This document shows, in pieces, positions 10,016 to 20,860 of a DNA stretch of 64,000 nucleotides. Each line of letters starts with the position of its first letter. The first letter of the stretch is position 1. The translations under genes were made by a program, and so were the position numbers. Below the pieces are notes generated by a model. That model worked only from the letters and a program-made list of their open reading frames with translations. It searched no databases and had not been told where the DNA came from. This DNA comes from an uncultured bacterium (lineage in GTDB: Bacteria > Verrucomicrobiota > Kiritimatiellia > PWTM01): positions 209,546 through 273,545 of the forward strand of contig CALLFZ010000010.1 of NCBI GenBank assembly GCA_938010045.1. Reading direction: 5' to 3'.

Positions 10016-10654
10016 TCACTTCGAATACAGTTCCACGACCTGCTGCTCGTTCACGACCGGCTGGATTTCCTCGCGGCTGGGCACGTGCAGCACCTCTCCC
10101 TTCAACTCGTCCCGATTCAACGACAGCCAGGGCACGACCTCGTCGCTTTTACGAACGCTCGCAACCTGGTCGAGGCTCGCCTGCGCCAACTGTCGGCTGT
10201 GCTCGCGACCCCGCACTTGCACGACGCAGCCCGGCCGGAGTTGGTACGACGGGATGTCCACCTTGCGTCCATTCACCTCGATGTGGCCGTGCAGCACCAT
10301 CTGGCGGGCCGCGCGCTGCGACACTGCGAACCCGAGCCGCCAAACAACCGTATCGAGCCGCAGCTCGAGCATCTGCAGCAGACGCTCACCGGTCACGCCG
10401 CGCTGCTTCAGCGCCTTTTCGAAGAACACTCGGAACTGCTCCTCCTGCATCCCGTACATGCGTCGCAGCCGCTGCTTTGCGCGAAGCTGCTCGCCGTAGT
10501 CGGAGAGCTTGCGGCGACGGGCGCCGTGCTGTCCCGGCGGATTGCGCTCTTTGTCGATCGCGCATTTTGACATGTAGCAGCGCGTGCCCTTCAAAAAGAG
10601 CTTCATGCCTTCGCGACGGCACAACCGGCAGGCGGGTCCGATGTATCTGCCCAT
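10016..10654 (-). CDS. rpsD: 30S ribosomal protein S4 (Cys-containing form)
   Basis: MGRYIGPACRLCRREGMKLFLKGTRCYMSKCAIDKERNPPGQHG. Confidence 0.97.
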   Translation of the reverse strand: MGRYIGPACRLCRREGMKLFLKGTRCYMSKCAIDKERNPPGQHGARRRKLSDYGEQLRAKQRLRRMYGMQEEQFRVFFEKALKQRGVTGERLLQMLELRLDTVVWRLGFAVSQRAARQMVLHGHIEVNGRKVDIPSYQLRPGCVVQVRGREHSRQLAQASLDQVASVRKSDEVVPWLSLNRDELKGEVLHVPSREEIQPVVNEQQVVELYSK

Positions 10655-10676
10655 GGATCGTACTCCTCTCGCAGAC

Positions 10677-11174
10677 TCACACGCGCCGGCGCTTCGGAGG
10701 CCGGCAACCATTGTGCGGAATCGGAGTCACGTCGCGGATGGCCGTCACCTGAAGGCCGGCGGCCTGCACGGCACGGATCGCCGACTCACGTCCCGCCCCG
10801 GGGCCCTGCACGCAGATCTCCACCTCGCGCATCCCCGCGTTCGCCATCGCAGCGCGCGCCGCCTCCTGCGCAACCACGGTGGCGGCATACGCGGTGCTCT
10901 TGCGCGAGCCCTTGAACCCGCATCGTCCCGCCGTGCTCCATGCGACCACATTGCCCTTCGGATCGGTGATCGTCACGCACGTGTTGTTGAACGTCGCACG
11001 GATGTGCACGATGCCGACCGGACAATGCCGGCCACCCTTGCCCCGTCCCTTTCGCGCCGGTTTCGCTGAACCTTCGCCGGCGCTCGCCCCGGCTCCCGCC
11101 TCCTCGGCCGGCGCCGCCGGCGGCGCCGCCGGCTCGGCCGCTGTGGTTGTGGGTTTTTCGTCCGCCATCTCCAT
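10677..11174 (-). CDS. rpsK: 30S ribosomal protein S11 with Ala-rich N-terminal extension
   Basis: [22 protein letters not shown]...[18 protein letters not shown]. Confidence 0.96.
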   Translation of the reverse strand: MEMADEKPTTTAAEPAAPPAAPAEEAGAGASAGEGSAKPARKGRGKGGRHCPVGIVHIRATFNNTCVTITDPKGNVVAWSTAGRCGFKGSRKSTAYAATVVAQEAARAAMANAGMREVEICVQGPGAGRESAIRAVQAAGLQVTAIRDVTPIPHNGCRPPKRRRV

Positions 11175-11204
11175 CGTCTCCCGCCGCTCGCCTCAGTCAG
11201 CGTC

Positions 11205-11606
11205 TCAGCTCTTCGAGGCCTTCAACGCCGACCGGGCCTCCTTGCTCCGAACCGCACCGACGGTCTTGCGCGGCCCCTTGCGCGTGCGCGCGTTCGTCTT
11301 CGTGCGCTGGCCCCGCACCGGCAATCCCCGGCGATGCCGGATCCCGCGGTAGGCGTTGATGCTGATCAGCCGGCGGATGTTCTGCTGCACGTCGCGCCGC
11401 AGATCACCCTCCAGACGGTATCCCTGGAGCACCTCCGAGATCCGCGCGATCTCCTGGTCCGTTAGGTCATCCGCGCGCTTCGCGACGTCCACGCCCGCCT
11501 GGCGGCACACCTCGCGCGCACGCGTCAACCCAATCCCATAGATGTAGCGCAGCGCGTACTCGATGCGCTTGCGACCCGGAATGTCCACTCCCATCACTCG
11601 CGGCAT
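11205..11606 (-). CDS. rpsM: 30S ribosomal protein S13
   Basis: [21 protein letters not shown]...[22 protein letters not shown]. Confidence 0.97.
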   Translation of the reverse strand: MPRVMGVDIPGRKRIEYALRYIYGIGLTRAREVCRQAGVDVAKRADDLTDQEIARISEVLQGYRLEGDLRRDVQQNIRRLISINAYRGIRHRRGLPVRGQRTKTNARTRKGPRKTVGAVRSKEARSALKASKS

Positions 11607-11631
11607 ATCAAACGCCCTTTCGCTCGTCGGC

Positions 11632-11745
11632 TCACCCTTGACGCTGCTTGTGCCGCGGATTCGTGCAGATCACCCGCACCACCCCGCGACGCCGCACGAT
11701 CTTGCAGCGCTCGCAAATTCGACGCACCGAACTGCGCACCTTCAT
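11632..11745 (-). CDS. rpmJ: 50S ribosomal protein L36
   Basis: Manual translation [37 protein letters not shown]; not in ORF track because short. Confidence 0.95.
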   Translation of the reverse strand: MKVRSSVRRICERCKIVRRRGVVRVICTNPRHKQRQG

Positions 11746-11963
11746 GTCCGCACCACCTCGTCCGCCGGCCGAATCCGCCCCTTGCTCATATCACAGGGCG
11801 ACATCTCGACCATGATCTGGTCGCCCACCGCCAACGGGCGCGCATCGGCCGCGCACGCGAAAAACGCGACAAACTCGTGGCCGTTTCGAAGACGCGCCCG
11901 AAAAGCCTTTGACGATATCACATCCGCCACCTCGGCGTCCAGCACAAACCAATCTTTATCCAT
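11742..11963 (-). CDS. infA: Translation initiation factor IF-1
   Basis: [16 protein letters not shown]...[18 protein letters not shown]. Confidence 0.93.
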   Translation of the reverse strand: MDKDWFVLDAEVADVISSKAFRARLRNGHEFVAFFACAADARPLAVGDQIMVEMSPCDMSKGRIRPADEVVRT

Positions 11964-12720
11964 CGCCCAGATCCGTCAGCACCTCCGCGGCCGTGCGCCC
12001 CACCGCCACGGTATTCTCCACATGGGCGGCGCGTCCACCATCGCAGGTCCGTACGGTCCACCCGTCCGGGTCCACCTGGACCGGCGAACCTCGTTCGTTG
12101 ACCATCGGTTCGATCGCCAGCGTCATCCCCGCCCGTAGGACCGGGCCGGTGCCCGGCTTCCCGAAATTCGGAATCTGCGGCTCCTCGTGCAGCGCTCGGC
12201 CGATGCCATGCCCGACGAAATCACGCACCACCGAGAAGCCGGCCGCTTCGACCGTCTGCTGGATGACCGCGCAAAGGTCGCCCAGCCGCCGACCCTCCAC
12301 CGCCTGCGCGGTCGCCGCCGCCAGCGCGGCCTCCGCGACGCTCACCAAACGCCACGCGTCCGGCTCCACCGACCCCACCACGACCGTCCGCGCGACATCG
12401 CCGTACCAGCCGTTCAGGATCACGCCGCAGTCGACGCTCACCACGTCGCCCGCCTCGATGCGCCGCGGGCCCGGAATGCCGTGCACCACCTCGTCGTTGA
12501 TCGAGACGCAGATCCGCGCCGGGTATCCCCGGTAACCGAGGAACGCGCTCTGCGCACCCTCGCGCTCGAGCGCCTCGCGCGCGGCCTCCTCGAGCTCTTC
12601 GGTCGTTACCCCGGGCGCCACACGCGCGAGAACCGCGGCCAACACTCGCGCCGCCGCCCGACCGCTGGCGCGCATCTGATCAAGCTCGGCGTCGGTCTTG
12701 ATCGGAATGCTCACACCCAC
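11956..12720 (-). CDS. map: Type I methionine aminopeptidase
   Basis: ISINDEVVHGIPGPRRIEAGDVVSVDCGV and FVGHGIGRALHEEPQIPNFG. Confidence 0.96.
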   Translation of the reverse strand: MGVSIPIKTDAELDQMRASGRAAARVLAAVLARVAPGVTTEELEEAAREALEREGAQSAFLGYRGYPARICVSINDEVVHGIPGPRRIEAGDVVSVDCGVILNGWYGDVARTVVVGSVEPDAWRLVSVAEAALAAATAQAVEGRRLGDLCAVIQQTVEAAGFSVVRDFVGHGIGRALHEEPQIPNFGKPGTGPVLRAGMTLAIEPMVNERGSPVQVDPDGWTVRTCDGGRAAHVENTVAVGRTAAEVLTDLGDG

Positions 12721-13364
12721 GCCGCCAGCACCTGCGCGATCCGGTCTCGGGTCGCCTCGGGCGAACCCGCCGCGTCCACCTCGTGCAAAATGCCGCGCGC
12801 GCGATACAGATCGATCAGTTCGCGCGTCTGCCGCTCATAGACGTCCAACCGGTTCGCGACCGTCGCCTCGTTGTCGTCCGGGCGTTGATACGTCGGGCCA
12901 CCGCAGCGGTCGCACACGCCCTCGACCCTCGTCGGCATGTTCACGACGTGGTACACGGCGCCGCACTGCCGGCACACTCGCCGGCCGGCGATCCTGGAAA
13001 TCAGCACCTCGCGCGGCACCACCAGCAGAAACACTCCGTTCAGTTTCGCGCCGAACGAGGCGAGCATCGCGTCGAGCCCGTCCGCCTGCGCGCGCGTGCG
13101 CGGAAACCCATCGAACATGTATGCGCCCGATGCCCCCTCGCGTTCGATTCGCTCGCGCACGATGCGCAAGATCACCTCGTCGGGCACCAGGTCGCCGCGC
13201 TCCATGAAGGCGCGCGCCTCAAGGCCGACCGGCGAGCCCGCCTTCACCGCCTCGCGCAGCATGTCGCCGGTCGACACGTGGCGATAGGGCGTGGTTGCGG
13301 CCAGCCGGGCCGCCACCGTCCCTTTGCCCGCCCCCGGCGCCCCGAGCAATAGAATGGTCTTCAT
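12711..13364 (-). CDS. adk: Adenylate kinase (zinc-type LID with Cys4)
   Basis: LLGAPGAGKGTVAARL; DGFPRTRAQADGL; CRQC...CDRC. Confidence 0.96.
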   Translation of the reverse strand: MKTILLLGAPGAGKGTVAARLAATTPYRHVSTGDMLREAVKAGSPVGLEARAFMERGDLVPDEVILRIVRERIEREGASGAYMFDGFPRTRAQADGLDAMLASFGAKLNGVFLLVVPREVLISRIAGRRVCRQCGAVYHVVNMPTRVEGVCDRCGGPTYQRPDDNEATVANRLDVYERQTRELIDLYRARGILHEVDAAGSPEATRDRIAQVLAAWV

Positions 13365-13386
13365 CCCGTGACGGTCCCTCGCTTCC

Positions 13387-14733
13387 TCACCGGCCCCGCA
13401 GGCGTCCCTTCTTCAAGAAGCCATCGTAGTGGCGGGTGAGCAGGTGGGCTTCGATCTGACGCATCGTGTCGAGCATGACCCCCACCACGATCAACAGGCT
13501 GGTGCCTCCGAAAAACGAGGCGACGATCCAGGGGATGCCCAGATGCTTCTGCATCACCGTCGGGATCACCGCGATCACCGTCAAAAACACCGCGCCGGCC
13601 AGCGTGATCCTCGTCATCGTGTGGTCCAGAAACTCGGCCGTCGGTGTGCCCGGCCGAATGCCGGGCACATAGCCGCCGTACTTCTTCAGGTCGTCCGCGA
13701 TGCGCACCGGGTTGAACTGCGTCGCGACCCAGAAGTACGAGAAGAAGAGGATCATCAGTGCGTAGAGCACCATGTGCGCGCCGGAACCATAGTCGATGCT
13801 GGCGCCGAGATCCTTCGCCCACATCCACGGCAGCGACTTGAGCAACCGCGGCGGAAACAGCAGGATCGACTGCGCGAAGATGATCGGCATGACGCCCGCA
13901 TAGTTGACCCGCAGCGGCATGTACGTGCTCTGGCCGCCATACACCTTGCGGCCGACCACGCGCTTCGCGTACTGCACCGGAATCTTCCGCTGCGCCTGCG
14001 TCACCGCGATCGTGCCCGCGATCACCAGGAAGATCATCAGCAACATCAGCGCGAGGTGGAACGGCGTGTAGGGACGCTCGCCGCCGACCGGCTCGAACAT
14101 CCGCATGGTTTGTGCCACCGCGCCGGGCAGACGGCTCACGATGTTGATCGTGATGATCAGCGAAATGCCATTCCCGACGCCGCGCGCCGTGATCTGCTCC
14201 CCGAGCCACATCTGGATCATCGTGCCCGTCATCATCGTCAGCACCGCGAGCGCGACGAACCCGAAGTGCGACTCCATGTGGACGATCGGCCGGTGGATCC
14301 CCAGCGCGCCCGGATTCAGCAGCGCGCCCGCGAGCGCGCCGCCCTGCACGATGCAGAGGCCCACCGTCAGATACCGCGTGTACTGCGTGAGCTTCTGCCG
14401 ACCGGCCTCCCCCTCGCGCGCGAGCCGCTCGAGCGCTGGAATCACCGCCGTCATCAACTGCAGGATGATCGAGGCACTGATGTAGGGCATGATGCCGAGC
14501 GCGCCGACCGCGCAGCGGTCCATCGCGCCGCCGGTGAATAGGTCGTAGAGCCCGAGGAACCCACCGCCCGCCTGCCGCTGCACCTCCGCGATCACCTCGC
14601 GCAACGCGTTGTAGTCGACGCCGGGCACCGGGACCACCGCCGTGATGCGAACTGCGAAAATGAGGCCGAGCGTGAACAGAATGCGCTCGCGCAGTTCCGG
14701 GATCTTGAACGAGTTCGCGAAGGCCGAGAGCAT
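13387..14733 (-). CDS. secY: Preprotein translocase subunit SecY
   Basis: Multi-TM protein, GALGIMPYISASIILQLMTAVIP and LGEQITARGVGNGISLII. Confidence 0.97.
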   Translation of the reverse strand: MLSAFANSFKIPELRERILFTLGLIFAVRITAVVPVPGVDYNALREVIAEVQRQAGGGFLGLYDLFTGGAMDRCAVGALGIMPYISASIILQLMTAVIPALERLAREGEAGRQKLTQYTRYLTVGLCIVQGGALAGALLNPGALGIHRPIVHMESHFGFVALAVLTMMTGTMIQMWLGEQITARGVGNGISLIITINIVSRLPGAVAQTMRMFEPVGGERPYTPFHLALMLLMIFLVIAGTIAVTQAQRKIPVQYAKRVVGRKVYGGQSTYMPLRVNYAGVMPIIFAQSILLFPPRLLKSLPWMWAKDLGASIDYGSGAHMVLYALMILFFSYFWVATQFNPVRIADDLKKYGGYVPGIRPGTPTAEFLDHTMTRITLAGAVFLTVIAVIPTVMQKHLGIPWIVASFFGGTSLLIVVGVMLDTMRQIEAHLLTRHYDGFLKKGRLRGR

Positions 14734-14746
14734 CGCCGCGCCCCGT

Positions 14747-15193
14747 TTAGCGCACCGTCTCCGCGGCGCCGCCCGCCGCGGCGATCTTCGCGGCGGCCGA
14801 ACGGCTGAACGCGTGCGCGCGCACCGTGAGCGGCTTCGTCAGCTCGCCGTCGCCGAGGACCTTGATCCGCCGTCGCGTCGGGCCCCGCGCAAGGCCGCGC
14901 TCGCGCAGCGCGGTGGGGTCCACCACCGCGCCGGCCTCGAACACGTTGAGCTGCCCCACGTTCACCGCCTGGTACTCGATCCGGCCAGGCGCCTGGAACC
15001 CCACCTTCGGCAGCCGCCGGATCAACGGCATCTGCCCGCCCTCGAACCGCAGACGGCGGCCACTGCCGGCGCGCGAGTGCTGTCCCTTGTGGCCCCGCCC
15101 TGACGTCTTTCCGTGCCCCGACGACTCGCCGCGGCCCACGCGCGTTGTCCGCCGCCGCGCCCCGGGCGCATTCCTCAATTCGTGCAATCTCAT
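14747..15193 (-). CDS. rplO: 50S ribosomal protein L15
   Basis: [38 protein letters not shown]. Confidence 0.96.
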   Translation of the reverse strand: MRLHELRNAPGARRRTTRVGRGESSGHGKTSGRGHKGQHSRAGSGRRLRFEGGQMPLIRRLPKVGFQAPGRIEYQAVNVGQLNVFEAGAVVDPTALRERGLARGPTRRRIKVLGDGELTKPLTVRAHAFSRSAAAKIAAAGGAAETVR

Positions 15194-15717
15194 GTCGCCA
15201 CCGCCCCCGCGGGCGCCACGCGCATCGCGCGCAGCGCCTCATACGGCCGAAGTTGGGCCAGCGCCTCGATCGTGGCCCGCGTCATGTTCAGCGCGCTGTC
15301 GCTGCCGAGCGACTTGGCGAGCACGTCCTTGACCCCCGCGAGGTCCAGCACCGCCCGCACCGCGCCGCCCGCGATGATCCCGGTTCCGCGCGAGGCCGGC
15401 TTCAACAGCACATGCGCGCCCGCAAACCGTCCTTCCACCTCGTGAGGAATCGTGCGGTCGCGCAGCGGCACCGACATTAGACTCCGGCGCGCCACCTCAC
15501 CGCCCTTCCGAATCGCATCGGCCACCTCGCGCGCCTTGCCCAGCGCGAAGCCCACATGGCCCGCGCGATCGCCGACGACGACCAGCGCGCTAAAGCTGAA
15601 CCGACGCCCGCCCTTCACGACCTTCGCGCATCGGTTGATCTGCACAACGATTTCATCCAGCCCCGAGTCCTCGGCGGCCCGCTCGACGCGCTCGGCACCC
15701 ATCCGCTTCCGATTCAT
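15190..15717 (-). CDS. rpsE: 30S ribosomal protein S5
   Basis: [32 protein letters not shown]. Confidence 0.97.
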   Translation of the reverse strand: MNRKRMGAERVERAAEDSGLDEIVVQINRCAKVVKGGRRFSFSALVVVGDRAGHVGFALGKAREVADAIRKGGEVARRSLMSVPLRDRTIPHEVEGRFAGAHVLLKPASRGTGIIAGGAVRAVLDLAGVKDVLAKSLGSDSALNMTRATIEALAQLRPYEALRAMRVAPAGAVAT

Positions 15718-15735
15718 TCCGGTTCGCCCCCAACG

Positions 15736-16119
15736 TCAAAACTTGAGACCGGCCTCGCGCGCCGCCTCGGCGAGCGCTTTCACGCGGCCGCCGTAACGGA
15801 ACCCGCCCCGGTCGAACACGACTTCCGCGATGCCGGCGGCGCGCGCCGCTTCGGCGGCCGCCCGCCCGATCTGGCGCGCCGCCTCGACGGTCACCCGCCC
15901 CGCGAACTGCGCCAGCGGCCCCTCGCCCTGCGTGGACACCGCCGCGAGCGTCCGCCCCGTGTCGTCGTCCACAAACTGCACCTGCGCGTGCCGCAGGCTA
16001 AAATGCACGCACATGCGCGGCCGTTGCGCCGTGCCGACGACGCGACGCCGAAGTCGCCGATGGCGACGCTCACGATACTCCGCCCGGGTTCTCGGTTTCA
16101 TCCGCGTTCCATGCCTCAC
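15736..16119 (-). CDS. rplR: 50S ribosomal protein L18
   Basis: HAQVQFVDDDTGRTLAAVST...VVFDRGGFRYGGRVKALAEAAREAGL. Confidence 0.95.
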   Translation of the reverse strand: MRHGTRMKPRTRAEYRERRHRRLRRRVVGTAQRPRMCVHFSLRHAQVQFVDDDTGRTLAAVSTQGEGPLAQFAGRVTVEAARQIGRAAAEAARAAGIAEVVFDRGGFRYGGRVKALAEAAREAGLKF

Positions 16120-16652
16120 GCCACCGTCTTGCCGGCCTTGCGCCGGACCTGCTCGCCCTTATAGCGGATCCCCTTGCCCTTGTAGGGCTCGGCCGGATAG
16201 AAGCCGCGGATCCGCGCCGCCACGTCGCCGACCAACGCCTTCGAACAGCCGCTCACGCGGATCGTGGTGGCGTCGGGCGTCTGAATGTCCACTCCCTCCG
16301 GGATCGGGAACTGAACCGGATGCGAGAACCCCAGCGTGAGCGACAGCGTGGAGCCCTGCCGCTGCGCGCGGTACCCGACGCCCTGGATTTCCAGCTCACG
16401 CACGTATCCCTCGTGCACGCCGGTCACCATGCCGGCGAGCGTGGCCCAGCTCGTACCCTGCAGACGCCGGTGATCGGCGGTTTCACCCTCCCGGCGCACC
16501 ATGATCCCCTGCGGGCCGATCTCCACTGCGACGCCGCGCGGCAGCGTCCAGCTCAGCTCGCCTTTCGGACCCCGCACGGTCACGCGCGGTCCGTCCGCCA
16601 CCGCGGTGACGCCCGCGGGCAACGGAATCGGCTTTTTGGCCAGTCGTGACAT
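16116..16652 (-). CDS. rplF: 50S ribosomal protein L6
   Basis: MSRLAKKPIPLPAGVTA...YKGKGIRYKGEQVRRKAGKTVA. Confidence 0.97.
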   Translation of the reverse strand: MSRLAKKPIPLPAGVTAVADGPRVTVRGPKGELSWTLPRGVAVEIGPQGIMVRREGETADHRRLQGTSWATLAGMVTGVHEGYVRELEIQGVGYRAQRQGSTLSLTLGFSHPVQFPIPEGVDIQTPDATTIRVSGCSKALVGDVAARIRGFYPAEPYKGKGIRYKGEQVRRKAGKTVA

Positions 16653-16667
16653 CGCTCGTTCTCCGCG

Positions 16668-17075
16668 TTACCAAACGTGACAGATCACCTCGCCGCCGAG
16701 CCGCCGGCGCCGCGCCTCACGGTCGGTCATCAGCCCGGCCGAGGTGGTGATCACCGCGATTCCCGTGCCACTGCGCACGCTGCGCAGCTTGCCAACCGAG
16801 GCGTAACGGCGGCAGCCCGGCGTGCTGATTCGCCGCAGGCCCCGAATCACCGGCGTGCGGTTGGGGCCAGCGCCGTCGTATTTCAGCGCGATGTGAAGCA
16901 TCCGGCGACCGCCGCGCGTCTCAATCGCGTATCCCGCAAGAAACCCCTCCCGCGTCAACACGTCGCAGATCTGTTCGTTGAGCCGGGAGTGGGGCGCGTC
17001 CACCGACGGCAGACCGGCGGCGCACGCGTTGCGAATCCGGTTCAACAGGTCGGCGATCGGATCGTTCAAACTCAT
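16668..17075 (-). CDS. rpsH: 30S ribosomal protein S8
   Basis: [17 protein letters not shown]...[33 protein letters not shown]. Confidence 0.97.
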   Translation of the reverse strand: MSLNDPIADLLNRIRNACAAGLPSVDAPHSRLNEQICDVLTREGFLAGYAIETRGGRRMLHIALKYDGAGPNRTPVIRGLRRISTPGCRRYASVGKLRSVRSGTGIAVITTSAGLMTDREARRRRLGGEVICHVW

Positions 17076-17094
17076 CGTCGCGTCTCCCGCCGTC

Positions 17095-17280
17095 TCACCA
17101 GCTGGCCTTGATCACGCCGGGCAGACGGCCTGCCTGCGCCAGCTCGCGCACACAAATCCGGCACATACGAAACTTCCGGATGTACGCGCGGCGGCGGCCA
17201 CACCGCTCGCACCGGTTGTAGGCCCGCACCTTGAACTTGGGCGGACGCTGCTGCTTGGCTTTCCACGCTTTCGTCGCCAC
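17095..17280 (-). CDS. rpsN: 30S ribosomal protein S14 (zinc type Z)
   Basis: [43 protein letters not shown]. Confidence 0.96.
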   Translation of the reverse strand: MATKAWKAKQQRPPKFKVRAYNRCERCGRRRAYIRKFRMCRICVRELAQAGRLPGVIKASW

Positions 17281-17294
17281 AGTGTCACCCCCGC

Positions 17295-17834
17295 CTATTT
17301 CGCAAACGGCATGCCGAGCCGCTCGAGGAGCTCGCGCGCCTCGTCATCGCTGCGCGCGCTGGTCACCAAGGTGATGTCCATCCCCTGTACCCGCTTCACA
17401 TGGTCCGGATTGATCTCGGGAAAGATTGTCTGCTCGCGCACGCCCATCGAGTAGGAGCCGCGGCCGTCAAACCCGCGCGGCGACAGGCCACGGAAGTCGC
17501 GGATGCGCGGCAGCGCGGCGACGATCAGCCGGTGCAGAAACTCGTACATCCGGTCGCCCCGGAGCGTCACCTTCGCGCCGATCGGCATGCCCGCGCGCAA
17601 CCGAAAGTTCGAAATGCTCTTGCGCGCGTGCGTGACGACCGGCCGCTGTCCGGTGATTCGCGCCAGATCCTCCGTCAACGCCTTCATCGTGTCGCGGTCG
17701 GTGTCGGCGTCGAACCCCATGTTCACAACGATCTTGCGCAGCCGGGGCACACGAAGCGGGTTGGTAAATCCCCGCGCCGTGGCCATCTCCGGCACGACGC
17801 GCGTCCGATATAGCTCCTTCAAATACGCCGCCAT
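17295..17834 (-). CDS. rplE: 50S ribosomal protein L5
   Basis: [17 protein letters not shown]...[22 protein letters not shown]. Confidence 0.97.
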   Translation of the reverse strand: MAAYLKELYRTRVVPEMATARGFTNPLRVPRLRKIVVNMGFDADTDRDTMKALTEDLARITGQRPVVTHARKSISNFRLRAGMPIGAKVTLRGDRMYEFLHRLIVAALPRIRDFRGLSPRGFDGRGSYSMGVREQTIFPEINPDHVKRVQGMDITLVTSARSDDEARELLERLGMPFAK

Positions 17835-17853
17835 GGTCGCTCCCGAGGTCCGG

Positions 17854-18141
17854 TCAGCCCGCTGAGCCGGAGCCCGAACCGCGCTCCGGTTGGTACAGCC
17901 GCAGCTTGCAGGCCGGCAGCGGCGCTTCCACGCTCACGATCGCCCCCTTGGGGTGTTCCGGCGATTTTCGAAGGTGTTTGCGAACCAGGTTGATTCCTTC
18001 CACCAGCACCCGTCCCTCGCGCCGCAGCACCCGCAGCACCTTGCCGGTGCGACCGCGATCATCGCCCGACATCACATAGACGGTGTCGCCCCGCTTGAAC
18101 GGGATGCGGGCCGCCCTCCGCGTACGTTGTCGCTGCCTCAT
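17854..18141 (-). CDS. rplX: 50S ribosomal protein L24
   Basis: FKRGDTVYVMSGDDRGRTGKVLRVLRREGRVLVEGINLVRKH. Confidence 0.94.
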   Translation of the reverse strand: MRQRQRTRRAARIPFKRGDTVYVMSGDDRGRTGKVLRVLRREGRVLVEGINLVRKHLRKSPEHPKGAIVSVEAPLPACKLRLYQPERGSGSGSAG

Positions 18142-18142
18142 C

Positions 18143-18508
18143 TCACACCACCTCCGGCGCCAGCGAGACAATCTTCATGAAGTCCCGGTCGCGCAGCTCG
18201 CGCGCCACCGGGCCGAAGATTCGCGTGCCGCGCGGATTCATCTGCTCATCCACCAGCACCACCGCGTTCGAGTCGAACCGCACGGTGGACCCGTCCGGCC
18301 GGCGCACGGGTTGCCGTGTGCGCACGACGACCGCACGCACAACGTCGCCCTTCTTCACCATGCCGCCCGGCGCGGCCTCTTTGATCGTCACGCGGATCAC
18401 GTCCCCGACCCGCGCGTAGTCGCGAACGTGGCCGAGCACCCGGATGCACTGCGCGCGCTGCGCGCCGGTGTTGTCGGCCACCTCCATCGTGGTGCGCAAA
18501 CCGATCAT
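18143..18508 (-). CDS. rplN: 50S ribosomal protein L14
   Basis: [26 protein letters not shown]...[28 protein letters not shown]. Confidence 0.96.
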   Translation of the reverse strand: MIGLRTTMEVADNTGAQRAQCIRVLGHVRDYARVGDVIRVTIKEAAPGGMVKKGDVVRAVVVRTRQPVRRPDGSTVRFDSNAVVLVDEQMNPRGTRIFGPVARELRDRDFMKIVSLAPEVV

Positions 18509-18804
18509 TGCGGACCCTCCGTCGCGCGCGGCGCCCGCTCGATCACCTCGACCAGCCGCCAACGCTTCAACCGGCTCAGTGGCCGCGTTTCCGCGATCCG
18601 GACCCGATCGCCCACGCGCGCCGCGCCGGTCTCATCGTGCGCATAGAACTTCGAGTACGCGCGGACCTCCTTCTGATACAGCGGATGGCGCTGACGCCGC
18701 TCCACCCGCACGACGATGGTCTTCGCCATGCGGTCGCTGACCACCTCGCCGACCCGCTCCTTTCGGTGGCCCCGGGCCGGCTTCGCTGCGCCGCTCTCCG
18801 TCAT
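18505..18804 (-). CDS. rpsQ: 30S ribosomal protein S17
   Basis: [40 protein letters not shown]. Confidence 0.95.
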   Translation of the reverse strand: MTESGAAKPARGHRKERVGEVVSDRMAKTIVVRVERRQRHPLYQKEVRAYSKFYAHDETGAARVGDRVRIAETRPLSRLKRWRLVEVIERAPRATEGPQ

Positions 18805-18998
18805 GACGTCTGGTTCCTCCGTTCCGAACGCACGGTCTCCATCCGCGCGAGGTCGCGCCGCACCTCCCGGACTCGGGACGGGCGCTCGAGCCGGCCCGCG
18901 GCCGACTGCATGCGCAGGTTGAACAACTCGCGCCGCGCCTGCTCGATCTGCACGCGCAGCTCGTCGTCCGTCCACTCGCGAATCGTTCGCGCCTTCAT
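18801..18998 (-). CDS. rpmC: 50S ribosomal protein L29
   Basis: [56 protein letters not shown]. Confidence 0.95.
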   Translation of the reverse strand: MKARTIREWTDDELRVQIEQARRELFNLRMQSAAGRLERPSRVREVRRDLARMETVRSERRNQTS

Positions 18999-19018
18999 CC
19001 TCAGCTCCTCCGGGGCGC

Positions 19019-19432
19019 TCACCGCGCGACGGCGTGCCGCGCGACGAAGCGCGAGTGCACCGGAAGCTTGAACGCCGCCAGCCGCAGCGCTTCGCGGGCG
19101 GTTTCGAGCGGCACGCCGTCCATCTCGAACAGCATCGTGCCGGGTCGAACCACGGCCACCCATGCCTCGACCGCGCCCTTGCCCTTACCCATGCGCGTCT
19201 CGAGCGGCTTCTTCGTCACCGGCTTATCCGGAAACACCCGAAGCCACACACGACCCTTGCGCTTGATGAACCGGTTGATCGCGACCCGACAAGCCTCCAG
19301 TTGCGTCGCGGTCACCCAGCCCCGCCCGAGCGACTGAAGCCCGTACTCGCCGAACGCCAGCGTGTGGCCCGACTGCGCGATCCCGCGCCGCGAACCGCGT
19401 TGCTGCTTGCGGTACTTCACCCGTTTAGGCAT
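19019..19432 (-). CDS. rplP: 50S ribosomal protein L16
   Basis: [47 protein letters not shown]. Confidence 0.96.
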   Translation of the reverse strand: MPKRVKYRKQQRGSRRGIAQSGHTLAFGEYGLQSLGRGWVTATQLEACRVAINRFIKRKGRVWLRVFPDKPVTKKPLETRMGKGKGAVEAWVAVVRPGTMLFEMDGVPLETAREALRLAAFKLPVHSRFVARHAVAR

Positions 19433-20105
19433 GAGCGGCATACGCGCGCTCCTTTCGCCCGCCCGCCGCGGACCGGTCGCCCGCGCGATGGCAAATCCAC
19501 ACCTTCACCCCGATCTGTCCCGCCACGGTCCGCGCCTCGGCGAATCCGTAGTCAATGGGCTCCCGGAGCGTATGCAACGGCACTTTCCCGCGGCGCAGCC
19601 CCTCGGTGCGCGCCAGCTCCGCGCCGCCCAACCGCCCCGCCACCTGGATCCGGATGCCCTCCGCCCCCGCCTCCATCGCGAGGTCCGCCGCGCGCTTCAT
19701 CGCCCGGCGGAACGAGACCCGGCGCACCAGTTGCGCCGCAATGCCCTCGGCGACGAGCTGCGCGTTCCGCTCCGGGTGCGGCTCCTCGACGACATCCACA
19801 TACACTTCCCGTTTCGTCCGCGCCGCGAGCAGTTTTCGGAGTTCCTCGCGCCGGTCCTCGCTGCCGCGACGCCCCATCACCACGCCCGGACGCGCGGTGT
19901 GGATCGTGACCCGAACGCGGTCACTGTGCCGCTCGATCTCGACGTCCGACACGGCCGCATCCTTGAAGTAGTCCAGCGTCCATCGCCGGATCCGGTCGTC
20001 CTCCACCGCAAACTCGCCATAACGGCGATGGTCCGCATACCAGCGAGATCGCCACGCCTTCGTGACGGTCACCCGCATGCCGATCGGATTGACTTTCTGA
20101 CCCAC
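19425..20105 (-). CDS. rpsC: 30S ribosomal protein S3
   Basis: [29 protein letters not shown]...VWICHR. Confidence 0.96.
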   Translation of the reverse strand: MGQKVNPIGMRVTVTKAWRSRWYADHRRYGEFAVEDDRIRRWTLDYFKDAAVSDVEIERHSDRVRVTIHTARPGVVMGRRGSEDRREELRKLLAARTKREVYVDVVEEPHPERNAQLVAEGIAAQLVRRVSFRRAMKRAADLAMEAGAEGIRIQVAGRLGGAELARTEGLRRGKVPLHTLREPIDYGFAEARTVAGQIGVKVWICHRAGDRSAAGGRKERAYAAHA

Positions 20106-20136
20106 CGAATACCCCTTTCCCGTTCGCGCGTCCCGG

Positions 20137-20481
20137 CTATTTCGCGGCGCCCGCTTCGGTCAGCACCACCCGAACGTGGCTGAAGCGATGCCGGATCGGG
20201 TGCGCCGCGCCCCGTGCCACCGGCATCCACCGCTTCAGCCGTGGTCCCTCCTCGATCACCGCCTCTTTCACAATCAGCCGGTCGGCGTCCAGATTGCGAT
20301 TGTTCGTCGCATTGCCGATCGCGGAGCGCAGCGTCTTCGCCAACCAGTAGGCCGCACGCCGTTCGCTGGCGCTCAGAAGCGCCAGCGCCATCGGCACCGG
20401 CCGGCCCTTTAACTCGCGCGCCAGATCCCGCGCCTTGCGTGGCGACAGCCGCACAAACTTTGTGGTCGCGACAATGTCCAT
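20137..20481 (-). CDS. rplV: 50S ribosomal protein L22
   Basis: TKFVRLSPRKARDLARELKGRPVPMALALL. Confidence 0.94.
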   Translation of the reverse strand: MDIVATTKFVRLSPRKARDLARELKGRPVPMALALLSASERRAAYWLAKTLRSAIGNATNNRNLDADRLIVKEAVIEEGPRLKRWMPVARGAAHPIRHRFSHVRVVLTEAGAAK

Positions 20482-20575
20482 AACCCGTTCCCCGCAGAAC
20501 GCGCGCGGGCGATCACCGCGCGGACACAAACCTTCAGTCTACTGCGCCGACCGGCCGGCGACAAGCGGCGGCCGC

Positions 20576-20857
20576 CTACTTCAACGCCACCGCCTTGTCC
20601 GTGGCCACACCGTGTTTGCGGAACGTGCGCGTCGGCGCGAATTCGCCCAGACGGTGCCCCACCATGTTCTCCGTCACATACACGGAGACGAAGGTGCGGC
20701 CGTTGTGCACCAGGAAGGTCTGCCCGACGAACTCGGGCGTGATCATCGAACGCCGCGACCAAGTCTTGATCTGCCGGCGCTCGCCGCCGTGCGCGCGCTC
20801 GACCTTCCGGCGCAGATGCTCGTCCACGAACGGCCCCTTTTTCAGGGATCTCGACAT
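20576..20857 (-). CDS. rpsS: 30S ribosomal protein S19
   Basis: [15 protein letters not shown]...[17 protein letters not shown]. Confidence 0.97.
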   Translation of the reverse strand: MSRSLKKGPFVDEHLRRKVERAHGGERRQIKTWSRRSMITPEFVGQTFLVHNGRTFVSVYVTENMVGHRLGEFAPTRTFRKHGVATDKAVALK

Positions 20858-20860
20858 CGC

